A stretch of 32,120 nucleotides of DNA from Rhodanobacter sp. (GCA_004298505.1 SCRO01000088.1:1-32120); one strand, 5' to 3'. Positions 17,230 through 27,127 are shown, numbered from the stretch's first letter. The notes: generated from the sequence alone by a model not told the origin. Program-made: numbers and translations.

Positions 17230-17389
17230 GGAGCCTGTCGGGCGTTGGTAGTCGAGGCGAGAATTCGGCTATGCAAGGACAGATTTTTGACAATTCGCTG
17301 GCCCATAGTGGCGATGGGCCAAGAAGCGGCAGGAATATGGACCGCACAGGTGGATTCGCAAACCGACCGCGTAAAGTCCGACAGGCTCC
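17230..17389 (+). mobile_element. MITE-like element with terminal inverted repeats (middle copy)
   Basis: The ends GGAGCCTGTCGG (17230-17241) and CCGACAGGCTCC (17378-17389) are perfect 12-base inverted repeats. The left part (to about 17343) aligns with the repeats at both window ends, including GTCGAGGCGAGAATTCGGC and an internal palindrome GGCCCAT/ATGGGCC. It is 160 bases long with no coding capacity. No convincing target duplication flanks it. It lies in the divergent region between purU and a regulator, 30 bases from the purU start, so it may affect their transcription. Confidence 0.7.
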
Positions 17390-17491
17390 TGGGTGAAGCG
17401 GTGGCACAGGTGTGGCGACTACACCACGGTTGGCGATTCATGCATAGAATCGAAGCGTCACCGAGCATGAACGAAGTTGAGGTCGGTAATC

Positions 17492-18547
17492 ATGGACAAG
17501 GGTCCAGTACGTTTTGGTTTTATCCTGCTGCCGTATTTCACGCTGACTGCGTTCTCGGGTCTGCTGGATGTGTTGCGCCTGGCCGGTGACGAGGGCGACA
17601 ACAGTCGCCCGGTGCGTTGCACCTGGCAGGTCATCGATGAGACCCTGGTGCCGGTGCGCTCCAGCAGTGGCATCCAGGTCGTGCCGTCCGAGCACCTGGG
17701 CGATCCTTCGCGCTTCGATTATGTCGTTGTCGTGGGCGGGTTGCTGCATACCGGGACGCCGGTCAGCAACGGGCTGCTCGAGTTCATCCGCAACGCGGCA
17801 CGACAGAATGTTGCGCTGGTGGCCGTATGCACGGGGGCATTTACGCTGATGCGGGCCGGCGTACTCGATCAGCACCGGGTGTGCGTGAGCTGGTTTCACT
17901 ACTGGGATTTCCTCGAACAGTTTCCCGCGACCGATCCGCACAATATCGTGGCCGACCGCCTGTACGTGTTCGATCGACAGCGGATCACCTGCTCGGGCGG
18001 ACGCGCCTCGATCGATGTGGCAGCCGAGATCCTCAGGCGGCATATGGATGCGTCCATCGTCGACAAGGCATTGCGTATCCTGCAGGTAGACGGTTCGAAT
18101 CGGTCCGAGACAGTACAGCCCCTGCCGCCGGGTATCGAGCCTACTGCACATCCGGTCGTGCGCCGCGCGGTGTTGTTGATGGAGCAACACATGGGGCAGG
18201 CGCTGAGTCTGGATCAGCTGGCGGCCCAGCTGAATATCTCGGTGCGTCAGCTTGAGCGACTGTTCAAGGAATGCACTGGCCAGAGCCCGCAGGCGTACGG
18301 ACGCGGCATGCGGCTGCGACTGGCCGCCTGGCTGCTGACCCACTCCAAGAAGACCATTTCGGTGATCGCGGCGACCTGCGGATTCTCCGATGCGTCGCAC
18401 CTGGGTCGGGAGTTCCGTTCGACGTTCGGCATACCGCCCAGTGTCTGGCGCGCGCGCGCGCAGTTGCCCGCTTCGCTGTTGCCCGAGCAGGTACCGCCCC
18501 CCGATGGCATAAACGAGGTTTTTCCGAACCGCCGGGAATTCTACTGA
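17492..18547 (+). CDS. GlxA-type AraC-family regulator (SouR/GbdR-like)
   Basis: This 351-residue regulator has a DJ-1/PfpI-like domain at about 5-190; [17 protein letters not shown] is the nucleophile-elbow region, with Cys in place. An AraC HTH domain follows at about 220-325 ([23 protein letters not shown] and [20 protein letters not shown]). I chose ATG 17492, which has GAGG 9 bases upstream. It precedes soxBDAG in the same direction. In Pseudomonas, relatives such as GbdR and SouR activate glycine-betaine and sarcosine genes, so control of the sox operon by sarcosine or dimethylglycine is likely. A small inverted repeat GGTGT/ACACC at about 17409-17425 could be an operator half-site pair, which is unproven. 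Confidence 0.9.
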   Translation: MDKGPVRFGFILLPYFTLTAFSGLLDVLRLAGDEGDNSRPVRCTWQVIDETLVPVRSSSGIQVVPSEHLGDPSRFDYVVVVGGLLHTGTPVSNGLLEFIRNAARQNVALVAVCTGAFTLMRAGVLDQHRVCVSWFHYWDFLEQFPATDPHNIVADRLYVFDRQRITCSGGRASIDVAAEILRRHMDASIVDKALRILQVDGSNRSETVQPLPPGIEPTAHPVVRRAVLLMEQHMGQALSLDQLAAQLNISVRQLERLFKECTGQSPQAYGRGMRLRLAAWLLTHSKKTISVIAATCGFSDASHLGREFRSTFGIPPSVWRARAQLPASLLPEQVPPPDGINEVFPNRREFY

Positions 18548-18702
18548 AACAGCGCATTTGCCGATGGCCTGCGCAACCCCGGACGGGATTGTTCCATGGA
18601 TACGGCACAACGGTTCTAGCACGGGTCCCTTCGCTCTGGTCTAGTAGCTGCAACCGGCAGCGGGAGTGCCTGCGCAAGTCCAGGGTCAAGGGTGAGGCGA
18701 CC

Positions 18703-19950
18703 ATGAGTAACCGTTATTCAATTTTCAGCCTGATCAAGAACGGGCTCAGTCACAACGAGAAGTGGGGCCAGGCGTGGCGCAGCCCGGAGCCCAGGCGCGA
18801 GTACGACGTGGTCATCGTCGGTGCCGGCGGCCATGGCCTGGCCACGGCCTATTACCTGGCCAAGGTGCACGGTGTGCGCAACATCGCCGTGCTGGAAAAG
18901 GGCTGGCTGGGCGGTGGCAACGTGGCGCGCAACACCACCATCGTGCGCTCCAACTATCTGTGGGACGAATCCGCCCGGCTGTACGAAAAATCCATGCAGT
19001 TGTGGGAGGGACTCTCGCAGGATCTGAACTACAACGTGATGTTCAGCCAGCGCGGCGTGCTGAATCTTGCGCATACCCTGCAGGAAGTTCGCGACACGCA
19101 GCGCCGCATCAACGCCAACCGCTACAACGGCGTGGATGGCGAGTGGGTCACGCCCGAGCAGGTCCGCGACATCGTACCCATCATCAATCTGAACACGCGC
19201 TACCCGGTGCTGGGCGGCTCGTTGCAGCGGCGTGGCGGCGTGGCGCGGCACGATGCGGTGGCGTGGGGCTTCGCGCGCGCCGCCGACGCGCTGGGCGTGG
19301 ACCTCATCCAGAATTGTCCGGTGACCAACATCCGCACGAAGGGCGGTGCGGTCGAAGGCGTGGACACCGGCAAGGGCTTCATCAAGGCGAAGAAGGTTGC
19401 CGTGGTGGTGGCAGGGCACTCCAGCGTGCTGGCCGAGATGGCGGGCATCCGCCTGCCGATCGAGAGCCATCCCTTGCAGGCACTGGTTTCCGAGCCGGTC
19501 AAACCGGTCATCCACACCGTCATCATGTCCAATGCCGTGCATGCCTACATCAGCCAGTCCGACAAGGGCGACCTGGTCATCGGCGCCGGGGTCGATCAGT
19601 ACACCGGTTATGGCCAGCGCGGCAGTTTCCAGAGTATCGAACACACGGTGCAGGCAATCGTCGAGATGTTCCCCACGCTCAGCCGCGTGCGCATGAACCG
19701 GCAGTGGGGCGGCATCGTGGATGTCACGCCCGATGCGTGCCCGATCGTCTCCAAGACCGACATCAAGGGCCTGTACTTCAATTGCGGTTGGGGCACCGGC
19801 GGCTTCAAGGCAACCCCCGGCTCGGGTTGGGTATTTGCCCACACGATTGCCCACAACGAGCCCCATCCACTCAATGCGGCATTCTCGATCGATCGGTTCT
19901 ATAACGGACACTTGATCGACGAGCATGGCGCGGCTGCCGTCGCACACTGA
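18703..19950 (+). CDS. soxB: Sarcosine oxidase subunit beta
   Basis: This is the 415-residue catalytic flavin subunit of heterotetrameric sarcosine oxidase, which oxidises sarcosine to glycine and transfers the C1 unit to THF (EC 1.5.3.24, formerly 1.5.3.1). A Rossmann FAD motif lies at residues 35-60 ([20 protein letters not shown]). His183 in [12 protein letters not shown] appears to match the histidine that carries covalent FMN in characterised enzymes. The C-terminal [14 protein letters not shown] and [15 protein letters not shown] complete the flavin site. GAGG lies 5 bases before ATG. It is the first gene of the tightly packed soxBDAG operon. Confidence 0.96.
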   Translation: MSNRYSIFSLIKNGLSHNEKWGQAWRSPEPRREYDVVIVGAGGHGLATAYYLAKVHGVRNIAVLEKGWLGGGNVARNTTIVRSNYLWDESARLYEKSMQLWEGLSQDLNYNVMFSQRGVLNLAHTLQEVRDTQRRINANRYNGVDGEWVTPEQVRDIVPIINLNTRYPVLGGSLQRRGGVARHDAVAWGFARAADALGVDLIQNCPVTNIRTKGGAVEGVDTGKGFIKAKKVAVVVAGHSSVLAEMAGIRLPIESHPLQALVSEPVKPVIHTVIMSNAVHAYISQSDKGDLVIGAGVDQYTGYGQRGSFQSIEHTVQAIVEMFPTLSRVRMNRQWGGIVDVTPDACPIVSKTDIKGLYFNCGWGTGGFKATPGSGWVFAHTIAHNEPHPLNAAFSIDRFYNGHLIDEHGAAAVAH

Positions 19951-19960
19951 GGAAGTCAGC

Positions 19961-20239
19961 ATGCTAGTGATTCGATGCCCATGGTGCGGCGAGCGCGCCG
20001 AGACCGAATTCAATTACGGCGGCGAAGCCGACATTGTCAGGCCGACCGACGCCGAGCACCTGTCCGATCGCGAGTGGGGCGACTACGTGTTCATGCGCAA
20101 GAACACGCTGGGCCTGCATCGCGAGCAATGGGTGCATAGCCACGGTTGCCGACGTTGGTTCGTCGCCGAGCGCGATACCCGGACCTACCAGTTCAAGAGC
20201 TACGAAAAGCTCGGCGCACACGCGATGGAGAAGTCATGA
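19961..20239 (+). CDS. soxD: Sarcosine oxidase subunit delta
   Basis: This 92-residue subunit holds a structural zinc. The expected ligands are present: C6 and C9 in RCPWCG, H59 and C63 in VHSHGC. It starts 10 bases after soxB with GAGGAAG as ribosome-binding site, and its stop overlaps the soxA start in ATGA, so translation is probably coupled. Length and order are normal for the family. Confidence 0.96.
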   Translation: MLVIRCPWCGERAETEFNYGGEADIVRPTDAEHLSDREWGDYVFMRKNTLGLHREQWVHSHGCRRWFVAERDTRTYQFKSYEKLGAHAMEKS

Positions 20240-23200
20240 GCCAGTCTTGCCGCCTGCCCCACGGGGGCCGCGTGCAGCGCAGTGCGCCGGTACGCTTTTT
20301 CTTCAACGACAAGCCGTATGACGGCTTGGCGGGCGATACCCTGGCCTCGGCCCTGATCGCCAATGGCGTGCACTTCGTCGCGCGCAGCTGGAAGTACCAT
20401 CGTCCGCGCGGCATCGTCGCCGCCGGTGTCGAGGAGCCCAACGCGTTGGTGCAGCTGGAAACGGGTGCTTACACCATCCCCAACGCGCGGGCGACCGAGA
20501 TCGAGCTGTACGAGGGCCTGCGCGCGACCAGCGTGAATGCCAGGCCCGATATCGAACACGACCGCATGGCTGTTGCGCGGTACTTTTCGCGATTCATCGC
20601 GGCGGGCTTCTATTACAAGACCTTCATGTGGCCGCGCGCCTGGTGGCCGAAGTACGAAGAGCGCATTCGCGATGCGGCGGGCCTGGGCACGGTGCCGGAC
20701 ACACTCGATCCAGACCGCTACGAGAAAACCCATGCGCATTGCGACGTGCTGATCGTCGGCGCCGGGCCGGCCGGCCTAGCGGCTGCGGTCGCTGCCGGGC
20801 GCACCGGCGCGCGCGTAATCCTGGTCGACAACCAGCCCGAACCGGGCGGCAGCCTCCTGTGGTCGACCGATACGCTCGGTGGAGAGCCGGCCGGGCAATG
20901 GATCAGGCGCGTCACCGACGAGCTGGCGACCATGCCCGAGGTATGCGTGTTGCCGCGCACGACGGCGTTCGGCTACCAGGACCACAACCTGGTCACTGCC
21001 TGCGAACGCCTGACCGATCACCTGCCGTTGCAGCAGCGGGCAGGCGTGCGTGAGCGGCTCTGGAAAATTCGTGCACGGCGCGTGGTACTGGCTACGGGCG
21101 CGCATGAACGCCCGCTGGTTTTCGGCAACAACGACTTGCCCGGCGTGATGCTGGCCTCGGCCGTGTGCACCTACATCAACCATTATGGTGCGCTGCCGGG
21201 CCGCCAGGCGGTGGTATTCACCAACAACGACAGCGGCTACCAGGCAGCGCTGGACCTCAAGCGCAATGGCGCACAGGTGGTGGTGGTTGACCCGCGCACG
21301 CGCAGTGGAAGCGGCCTGTCCATGCGCGCCGAGCAAGCGGGTATAAGGATCATCCAGCAGGCCGTGATCGAGCATGCCGTCGGCGGCACGCGCGTCAGCG
21401 GCGTGCGCCTGCAGGGCCATGGCGCGCGCCTGCCCGCCGGCACCGAGTCGCTGAGCTGCGACCTGCTGGTCATGGCAGGCGGCTGGAACCCGGTGATCCA
21501 CTTGTATGCCCAGTCCGGGGGCAAGCCACGCTGGTGCGACCAGCGTGCCTGCTTCGTCCCGGACGTGCAGGTGCAGCCCCAGATCAGCGTGGGCGCCGCC
21601 AACGGCGACTTCAGCCTGGCCCAGGCCTTGAGCGGCGGTGTACGAGCGGGAATCGAAGCGTCCGCGCAGTGCGACTTTGCCGACGTCTCTGGCAAGGCGC
21701 CGGCGGCATGGGCTACGCATGCTTCCACCGAATCACCGATTCTGCCGATCTGGTCGATCGGAAGCGGCAAGGCTGCCACGCGCGGGCCGAAACAGTTCAT
21801 CGACTACCAGAACGACGTTTCGGTCTCGGATATCCACCTGGCGGTGCGCGAAGGCTATCGCTCGATCGAGCACGTCAAGCGCTATACCGCCATGGGCTTC
21901 GGCACCGACCAGGGCAAGCTGGGCAACATCAACGGCATGGCAGTGCTCGCCGGCGTGCTGGGCCAGAGCATTTCGGAGACCGGCACCACCACCTTCCGCC
22001 CCAACTACACGCCGGTCAGCTTTGGCACCATCGCCGGTCGTGAACTGGGCGACATGTTCGATCCGATCCGCAAGACTTATCTGTACGAGTGGCATGTAGC
22101 CCACGGTGCGGTGTTCGAAGATGTCGGTAACTGGAAACGGGCGCGCCATTACCCGCGCCCTGGCGAGGACATGGATGCCGCCGTCGCGCGCGAATGTCTG
22201 GCGGTGCGCCACAGCGTCGGCCTGCTCGACTACAGCACCCTGGGCAAGATCGATGTGCGCGGCCCGGACTCGGTCACCTTCCTCAACCGCATCTACCCCA
22301 ACCTGTGGGACAAGCTCAAGCCGGGGCGCTGCCGCTACGGCCTCATGCTCGATGAGAACGGCATGATCCTAGACGATGGCGTGAACCTGCGCCTGGCCGA
22401 GCAGCACTTCCTGGTGAGCACCACCACCGGCGGGGCCGCGCGCGTCATGAGCTGGATGGAGCGCTGGCTGCAAACCGAGTGGCCGGATCTGAAGGTCTAC
22501 CTGACCTCGATCACCGACCAGTACGCCACCGCTACCGTCGCCGGCCCCAACGCGCGCAAGGTATTGCAGAAAGTCTGTCAGGACATCAACTTCGACAAGG
22601 AAGCGTTTCCCTTCATGGGCTTCAAGGAGGGCACCATCGACGGCGTCTTCGTACGCATCCTGCGGGTGAGTTTCTCGGGTGAACTGTCCTACGAAGTCTA
22701 CATGCCGGCCAACCTCGGCCAGCACGTCTGGAACCTGCTGATGGCGGCGGGCGAGGAGTTCGGCATCACCCCCTACGGGACCGAGGCGATGCACGTCCTG
22801 CGCGCGGAGAAGGGCTTCATCATCGTCGGTCAGGACACCGATGGGTCGATGACCCCGCTCGACCTGGGCATGGGCGGCATGGTGTCCAAGGCCAAGGACT
22901 GCCTGGGCAAGCGTTCGCTGTCGCGCAGCGACACCGCCAGCCCCCACCGCAAGCAATTGGTGGGACTGCTGCCGAGCGATCCGACCTGCGTGTTACCCGA
23001 AGGCGGGCAGATCCTCAACGCGCCCTCCACCGCCGCCATTGCCGCGATGCAGGGCCATGTGACCTCCAGCTACATGAGTCCGATCCTGCAGCGTTCGATC
23101 GCGCTGGCCGTCATCAAGGATGGCCTGAACCGGATGGAGCAGGAGGTCACCATCCCGCTGCCGGACGGACGTTTCGCCCAGGCCCGCATCTGTAGTCCGG

Positions 23201-23241
23201 TCTTCTACGACCCGGAAGGAGCTCGTCAAAATGTGGACTGA
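20236..23241 (+). CDS. soxA: Sarcosine oxidase subunit alpha
   Basis: This is the 1001-residue large subunit. The N-terminal part has a ferredoxin-like fold (VRFFFNDKPYDGLAGDTLASAL, about 18-40). The dinucleotide-binding motif DVLIVGAGPAGLAAAVAAGR starts at about residue 171 and binds NAD+. A second nucleotide region follows (about 290-480). From about 600 a GcvT-like aminomethyltransferase domain takes the methylene group from the oxidised sarcosine to THF, giving 5,10-methylene-THF. It ends with a barrel-like domain (LVGLLPSDP onward). It overlaps soxD by 4 bases and soxG by 11 bases. No lesions were seen. Confidence 0.96.
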   Translation: MSQSCRLPHGGRVQRSAPVRFFFNDKPYDGLAGDTLASALIANGVHFVARSWKYHRPRGIVAAGVEEPNALVQLETGAYTIPNARATEIELYEGLRATSVNARPDIEHDRMAVARYFSRFIAAGFYYKTFMWPRAWWPKYEERIRDAAGLGTVPDTLDPDRYEKTHAHCDVLIVGAGPAGLAAAVAAGRTGARVILVDNQPEPGGSLLWSTDTLGGEPAGQWIRRVTDELATMPEVCVLPRTTAFGYQDHNLVTACERLTDHLPLQQRAGVRERLWKIRARRVVLATGAHERPLVFGNNDLPGVMLASAVCTYINHYGALPGRQAVVFTNNDSGYQAALDLKRNGAQVVVVDPRTRSGSGLSMRAEQAGIRIIQQAVIEHAVGGTRVSGVRLQGHGARLPAGTESLSCDLLVMAGGWNPVIHLYAQSGGKPRWCDQRACFVPDVQVQPQISVGAANGDFSLAQALSGGVRAGIEASAQCDFADVSGKAPAAWATHASTESPILPIWSIGSGKAATRGPKQFIDYQNDVSVSDIHLAVREGYRSIEHVKRYTAMGFGTDQGKLGNINGMAVLAGVLGQSISETGTTTFRPNYTPVSFGTIAGRELGDMFDPIRKTYLYEWHVAHGAVFEDVGNWKRARHYPRPGEDMDAAVARECLAVRHSVGLLDYSTLGKIDVRGPDSVTFLNRIYPNLWDKLKPGRCRYGLMLDENGMILDDGVNLRLAEQHFLVSTTTGGAARVMSWMERWLQTEWPDLKVYLTSITDQYATATVAGPNARKVLQKVCQDINFDKEAFPFMGFKEGTIDGVFVRILRVSFSGELSYEVYMPANLGQHVWNLLMAAGEEFGITPYGTEAMHVLRAEKGFIIVGQDTDGSMTPLDLGMGGMVSKAKDCLGKRSLSRSDTASPHRKQLVGLLPSDPTCVLPEGGQILNAPSTAAIAAMQGHVTSSYMSPILQRSIALAVIKDGLNRMEQEVTIPLPDGRFAQARICSPVFYDPEGARQNVD

Positions 23242-23863
23242 ACTCGATCAGGAAACCCCTTTGGTGGGCTTGGGCCATCCACCCGGCGGCTTCACGCACG
23301 GCCAACTGGGCAGCGTGCTGCTGGCCGAACTGCCCTTCGTCGAGCTGACCAACCTGCGCGGCGAGCCTGGGTCCCCGGGCTTCCTGGCGGCGGTGCTGGA
23401 TAGCATCGGAAGCGAGCTTCCCACCACGCCCAACACCGTGGCCACCAGCGCCGACTGTTGTGCGATGTGGCTGGCGCCAAATGAATGGTTGCTGCGTAGC
23501 ACCGGCGCGCAGCCGACCGACCTGGCACGGCGGCTGGATGCCGCGCTGGGCAGGCAGTTCTTCGCCGCCACCGATCAGAGCAGTGGCTACTCGGTCATCC
23601 GCCTGTCCGGACCCCACGCCCGCGCAGTCCTGGCCAAGGGCTCGCCACTGGATTTGCATCCGCGCGCGTTCGGCGTCGGCCAGTGTGCGCAGACGCTTCA
23701 TTTCAAGACCAGTGTGTTGCTGCGGCGGCTGGATCTGGCCGGACAGGAAGCGTGGGAAGTGATCGTGCGACGAAGTTTCGCCGATTACGCGGTGCGCATC
23801 ATGCTGGATGCCATGGAGGAATACCTCGGACCCGGCGTGGCACCAGGATCTTCTTCCCATTGA
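23231..23863 (+). CDS. soxG: Sarcosine oxidase subunit gamma
   Basis: This 210-residue subunit resembles the GcvT/SoxG fold and has a structural role in the tetramer. Typical features are WLAPNEWLLRS (about 80-90), the SSGYSVIRLSGPHARAVLAKGSPLDLHP stretch, and the C-terminal RRSFADYAVRIMLDAMEEY. The start overlaps the 3' end of soxA, fitting translational coupling. It ends the soxBDAG unit; glyA follows after 126 bases. Confidence 0.93.
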   Translation: MWTELDQETPLVGLGHPPGGFTHGQLGSVLLAELPFVELTNLRGEPGSPGFLAAVLDSIGSELPTTPNTVATSADCCAMWLAPNEWLLRSTGAQPTDLARRLDAALGRQFFAATDQSSGYSVIRLSGPHARAVLAKGSPLDLHPRAFGVGQCAQTLHFKTSVLLRRLDLAGQEAWEVIVRRSFADYAVRIMLDAMEEYLGPGVAPGSSSH

Positions 23864-23989
23864 TCCACTTGGCGCGATCAGAAATTCGAAGAGCCTTTTC
23901 CCGGGGCGCGCTCCACCAGCAGCCAGCGGTCCGCCTGAAGAGGCCGGTCCAGCGGTCTCGATCACTCAATATTTTGCGTGAGGTTTGCA

Positions 23990-25258
23990 ATGTACAACCA
24001 TGAAATGCGTATCGCCGGCTACGACGACGAACTGGCCGAGGCGATCAGGAAGGAGCGCCAGCGCCAGGAAGACCACGTCGAGCTGATCGCGTCCGAGAAT
24101 TACGCTAGCCCGTGCGTCATGGAGGCACAGGGCAGCGTGTTGACCAACAAGTACGCGGAAGGTTACCCGGGCCACCGCTATTACGGCGGTTGTCAGCATG
24201 TCGACGTGGCCGAGAAGCTGGCGATCGAACGGCTGAAGCAGTTGTTCGATTGCGACTACGCCAACGTGCAACCGCACTCCGGTTCGCAGGCCAACCAGGC
24301 GGTGTATTTCGCGCTGCTCAAGCCCGGTGACACCATCCTTGGCATGAGCCTGGCGCACGGCGGGCACCTCACCCATGGCGCCAAGCCGAACATCTCCGGC
24401 AAGGTCTTCCACGCCGTGCAGTACGGGGTCGACGACAACGGACTGATGGATTACGACGCGATCGAGAAACTTGCGACCGAGCACAAGCCGAAGATGCTGG
24501 TGGGCGGGTTCAGCGCCTACTCGCAAGTGGTCGACTGGGCCCGCATGCGTCAGATTGCCGACAAGGTGGGCGCCTATTTCTTCGTGGACATGGCCCATCC
24601 GGCGGGTCTGATCGCGGCGGGCGTGTATCCCTCGCCGTTGCCATATGCCCACGTGGTGACCTCGACTACCCACAAGACCCTGCGCGGCCCGCGCGGTGGC
24701 CTGATCGTGGCGCAGTCGTCGGCGATGGGCGAGCACGCCGAGGAGATCCAGAAGAAACTGCAAGCGATTGTGTTCCCCGGCCTGCAGGGTGGTCCGCTGA
24801 TGCACGTGATCGCGGCCAAGGCGGTCGCCTTCAAGGAAGCGCTCGAACCCGGGTTCAAGACCTACCAGCAGCAGGTCGTCAAGAATGCCAAGGCGATGGC
24901 CAGGACGCTGATGGATCGCGGTTTCAAGGTCGTGTCGGGGGGTACCGAGGATCATCTGTTCCTGGTCGACCTGGTTGGCAAGAAGCTGACCGGCAAGGAT
25001 GCCGAGGCAGCCCTCGGCAAGGCCCACATCACGGTCAACAAGAACGCGGTGCCGAACGATCCGCAGAAGCCGTTTGTGACCTCGGGTTTGCGCATAGGCG
25101 CGCCGGCGGTGACCACGCGCGGTTACCAGGAAGCCGATTGCACGGAGCTGGCCGGCTGGATTGCCGACGTGCTGGATGCCATGGGTGACGACACAGTCAT
25201 CGAGCGCGTGCGCGAGCTCGTCAGCGCGCAATGCGCGCGTTATCCCGTGTATGGATGA
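23990..25258 (+). CDS. glyA: Serine hydroxymethyltransferase
   Basis: This 422-residue PLP enzyme interconverts glycine plus 5,10-methylene-THF and serine plus THF (EC 2.1.2.1). The PLP lysine is K229 in [14 protein letters not shown]. Other marks are [26 protein letters not shown] and [20 protein letters not shown] 23990 has GAGG 7 bases upstream. Placed behind soxG, it captures both products of sarcosine oxidation as serine. Most genomes also carry a housekeeping glyA elsewhere; this one probably belongs to the catabolic set, as glyA1 does beside soxBDAG in Pseudomonas. Confidence 0.96.
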   Translation: MYNHEMRIAGYDDELAEAIRKERQRQEDHVELIASENYASPCVMEAQGSVLTNKYAEGYPGHRYYGGCQHVDVAEKLAIERLKQLFDCDYANVQPHSGSQANQAVYFALLKPGDTILGMSLAHGGHLTHGAKPNISGKVFHAVQYGVDDNGLMDYDAIEKLATEHKPKMLVGGFSAYSQVVDWARMRQIADKVGAYFFVDMAHPAGLIAAGVYPSPLPYAHVVTSTTHKTLRGPRGGLIVAQSSAMGEHAEEIQKKLQAIVFPGLQGGPLMHVIAAKAVAFKEALEPGFKTYQQQVVKNAKAMARTLMDRGFKVVSGGTEDHLFLVDLVGKKLTGKDAEAALGKAHITVNKNAVPNDPQKPFVTSGLRIGAPAVTTRGYQEADCTELAGWIADVLDAMGDDTVIERVRELVSAQCARYPVYG

Positions 25259-25330
25259 CGAACCGTAACGGGCGAGGATCGAAGGGCAGGATCAGGGGTT
25301 CGACGCTGACCAGGACCCCTTTCCCCAAGG

Positions 25331-25438
25331 CTGGCTCTTGATCACATCTTGCATGGATGCAGAACAGCCGCGCCGTAGGGCGGGCACTGCCCACCGGCCC
25401 TTGCCTCGGCATTCAATCGAGATCTGATCAAGAGACAG
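25331..25438. mobile_element. 108-bp element with Tn5/IS50-like ends
   Basis: The right end read inward is CTGTCTCTTGATCAGATCT, identical to the 19-base inside end of IS50 as I remember it. The left end is CTGGCTCTTGATCACATCT. The interior (for example GCGGGCACTGCCCACCGGC) has no coding capacity. TCCCCAAGG flanks the left end (25322-25330), and CCCCCAAGG lies two bases past the right end (25441-25449), a possible 9-base target duplication with a slip. One end of a related copy is at 125-162. This looks like a MITE mobilised by an IS4-family transposase. Confidence 0.6.
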
Positions 25439-25474
25439 CTCCCCCAAGGAGAGGGCTTCAGACAAAACACCGAA

Positions 25475-26305
25475 TCACCCGTGCTCCAACCCCGTCACAT
25501 GTCGCTCATCGTCATACTCCACCACCGTGTCGGCCAGCGCGGGCAAGGTGGCCAGGGCGTGGCGGCTGAGGCGTTCGAAGTGCATCAGGAAACGCTCCAT
25601 GCTGGTGGCGTCCATCGCCAGCGGGGCGTGGCGTGCCACCAATTCCTGCTCCTGCTCGCCGCGCCAGCGGCGCACGATGTCCCAGCTGGGTGCCTGCAGC
25701 ACGATCAGGGCATCGAACTTGCGCCATAACGGCTGATAGCCACGCAGTTGCTTGTTGACCCAGCGTCGCCAGTCGCCCGCGGGATCCTCCTCGCGTTCCA
25801 GCCGGTTGATCGGCTTGGCCAGCGCGGCCGGCGACTGCGGCCGGATGCCCAGCGCCCAGCCCTCCACGATCACCAGGGCGGGTCGTTGCATGATGCGGGG
25901 CCAGCGCGACGGCGGCAGGCGGGTGTCGCGACCCTTGTCGAAGCGCGGGTAGATGACCGCCAACCGCTCCGATGCCTGCGGCACGGCCGCCAGCACGGAC
26001 AGCAGCAGCTCGATCTCGTGCGTTCCCGGCACGCCGCGCGTGCGCAACAACGGGTGCACGTCGCGCGCCAGCGCCTCGCGTTCACTGCGGGCGTAGTAGA
26101 AATTATCCAGCGAAAGCACCTCGGTGGCCCAGCCACGGGCCTTGGCCTGGGCCTTCATCACCCGGGCCAGGGTGCTCTTGCCGCTGCCCTGCAGCCCGGA
26201 CAGGCCCAGGATGTACGGGCGGCGCGAGCGGGCGATGCGCCCCGCGTACTGGTCAAGCAGGTGCCCGGCCAAGGCCTCGTTCTGCCGCTCGGCATGCGAC
26301 ATCAT
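25475..26305 (-). CDS. P-loop kinase, D-glycerate 3-kinase-like
   Basis: This 276-residue kinase has a Walker A motif GLQGSGKST at 37-45. LSLDNFYYARSERE (about 65-78) corresponds to the DDFY substrate region of the uridine kinase/phosphoribulokinase/glycerate kinase superfamily, and PALVIVEGWALGIRP is the Walker-B-like strand. The Arg-rich lid WRRWVNKQLRGYQPLW and the overall plan resemble plant-type glycerate 3-kinase and fungal YFH7 relatives. If it phosphorylates D-glycerate, it would feed carbon from serine or glyoxylate into 3-phosphoglycerate, which would suit the glycine/serine route, but such kinases are common in this bacterial group outside that setting. ATG 26305 and 26302 are both possible starts. 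Confidence 0.75.
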   Translation of the reverse strand: MMSHAERQNEALAGHLLDQYAGRIARSRRPYILGLSGLQGSGKSTLARVMKAQAKARGWATEVLSLDNFYYARSEREALARDVHPLLRTRGVPGTHEIELLLSVLAAVPQASERLAVIYPRFDKGRDTRLPPSRWPRIMQRPALVIVEGWALGIRPQSPAALAKPINRLEREEDPAGDWRRWVNKQLRGYQPLWRKFDALIVLQAPSWDIVRRWRGEQEQELVARHAPLAMDATSMERFLMHFERLSRHALATLPALADTVVEYDDERHVTGLEHG

Positions 26306-26539
26306 CGACCGTAAAGCCCAAGGTCAGGCCAGCTATCGACGCCCGGCAGGCAGTGTCGGGGCCGGATCGGGCATGCACCCGCGTTGCCGCAGTCTTCACC
26401 CGGCATGCGGAAGCATCGCAGCGGTTCCAGTGCGGATCTGATGCAGGCAGCAGCGGTCATTGGCATTATCATGGGTCAGGTTCGTTCGCGCCATGATGGC
26501 GCGAGATGGCCTCAATGCAAAAGGGAAGTTTCACACATC

Positions 26540-27127
26540 ATGCTCAAACCCGAAATCCTGAATACCTTTCTGCACCTGCTGGAGGAGGCCAAGGCCAGCG
26601 GCGATCGCGAGCCGACAGCAATGAACCTCGCCACCGTCGACAGCGGCGGGCGGGTCGCTTCGCGCATCGTGCTGCTGAAGGGCGCCGACGAACGCGGCTT
26701 CCGCTTCTACGCCAATTACCAGAGCGACAAGGGCAGCCAGCTCGAGGCACACCCGCAGGTGGCGCTGTGCTTCCACTGGAAGCGGCTGCGCAATGGCGTG
26801 CAGGTGCGCGTGGAGGGGGTCGCGCGCAAATTGCAGGAAGAGGAGTCCGATGCGTATTTCGCCAGTCGCGCGCGCGGCAGCCAGATCGGCGCGTGGGCCT
26901 CGCTGCAATCGCAGACACTGCCCGATCGCGACACCTTCGAGCAGCGCGTGGCGCGCTACGAGCACGAGTTTGAGGGGAGCGAGGTGGCGCGGCCACCGCA
27001 CTGGGGCGGCTATCTGGTGGAGCCGGACGTGCTGGAGTTCTGGTACGGCGCCGAATTCCGCCTGCACGAACGCGTGCGCTGGAGCCGCCACGGCCAGACC
27101 TGGACCAGCCGGTTGCTGTACCCGTGA
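26540..27127 (+). CDS. pdxH: Pyridoxamine 5'-phosphate oxidase
   Basis: This 195-residue FMN enzyme makes pyridoxal phosphate from PNP or PMP (EC 1.4.3.5). It shows the family's EPTAMNLATVDSGGRVASRIVLLKG opening, GFRFYANYQSDKG for FMN binding, SQIGAWASLQSQ, and the C-terminal EFWYGAEFRLHERVRW with final RLLYP. ATG 26540 gives the normal length; AGGGAAG lies about 10 bases upstream. PLP serves GlyA and the PLP enzyme at 451-1401, but the gene is housekeeping. Confidence 0.94.
   Translation: MLKPEILNTFLHLLEEAKASGDREPTAMNLATVDSGGRVASRIVLLKGADERGFRFYANYQSDKGSQLEAHPQVALCFHWKRLRNGVQVRVEGVARKLQEEESDAYFASRARGSQIGAWASLQSQTLPDRDTFEQRVARYEHEFEGSEVARPPHWGGYLVEPDVLEFWYGAEFRLHERVRWSRHGQTWTSRLLYP

Noticed and set aside
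17201-17407. N-terminal extension of PurU to 17407
   Set aside because: The added codons read through the repeat element at 17230-17389; ATG 17200 gives the normal ACT-domain start.
18718-20013. 431-codon minus-strand frame opposite soxB
   Set aside because: It mirrors soxB codons and has His/Asp/Val-rich composition typical of antisense frames; no family features.
23864-23989. Glycine riboswitch before glyA
   Set aside because: The 126 bases do not show the conserved paired aptamer sequences; only a ribosome-binding site is clear.
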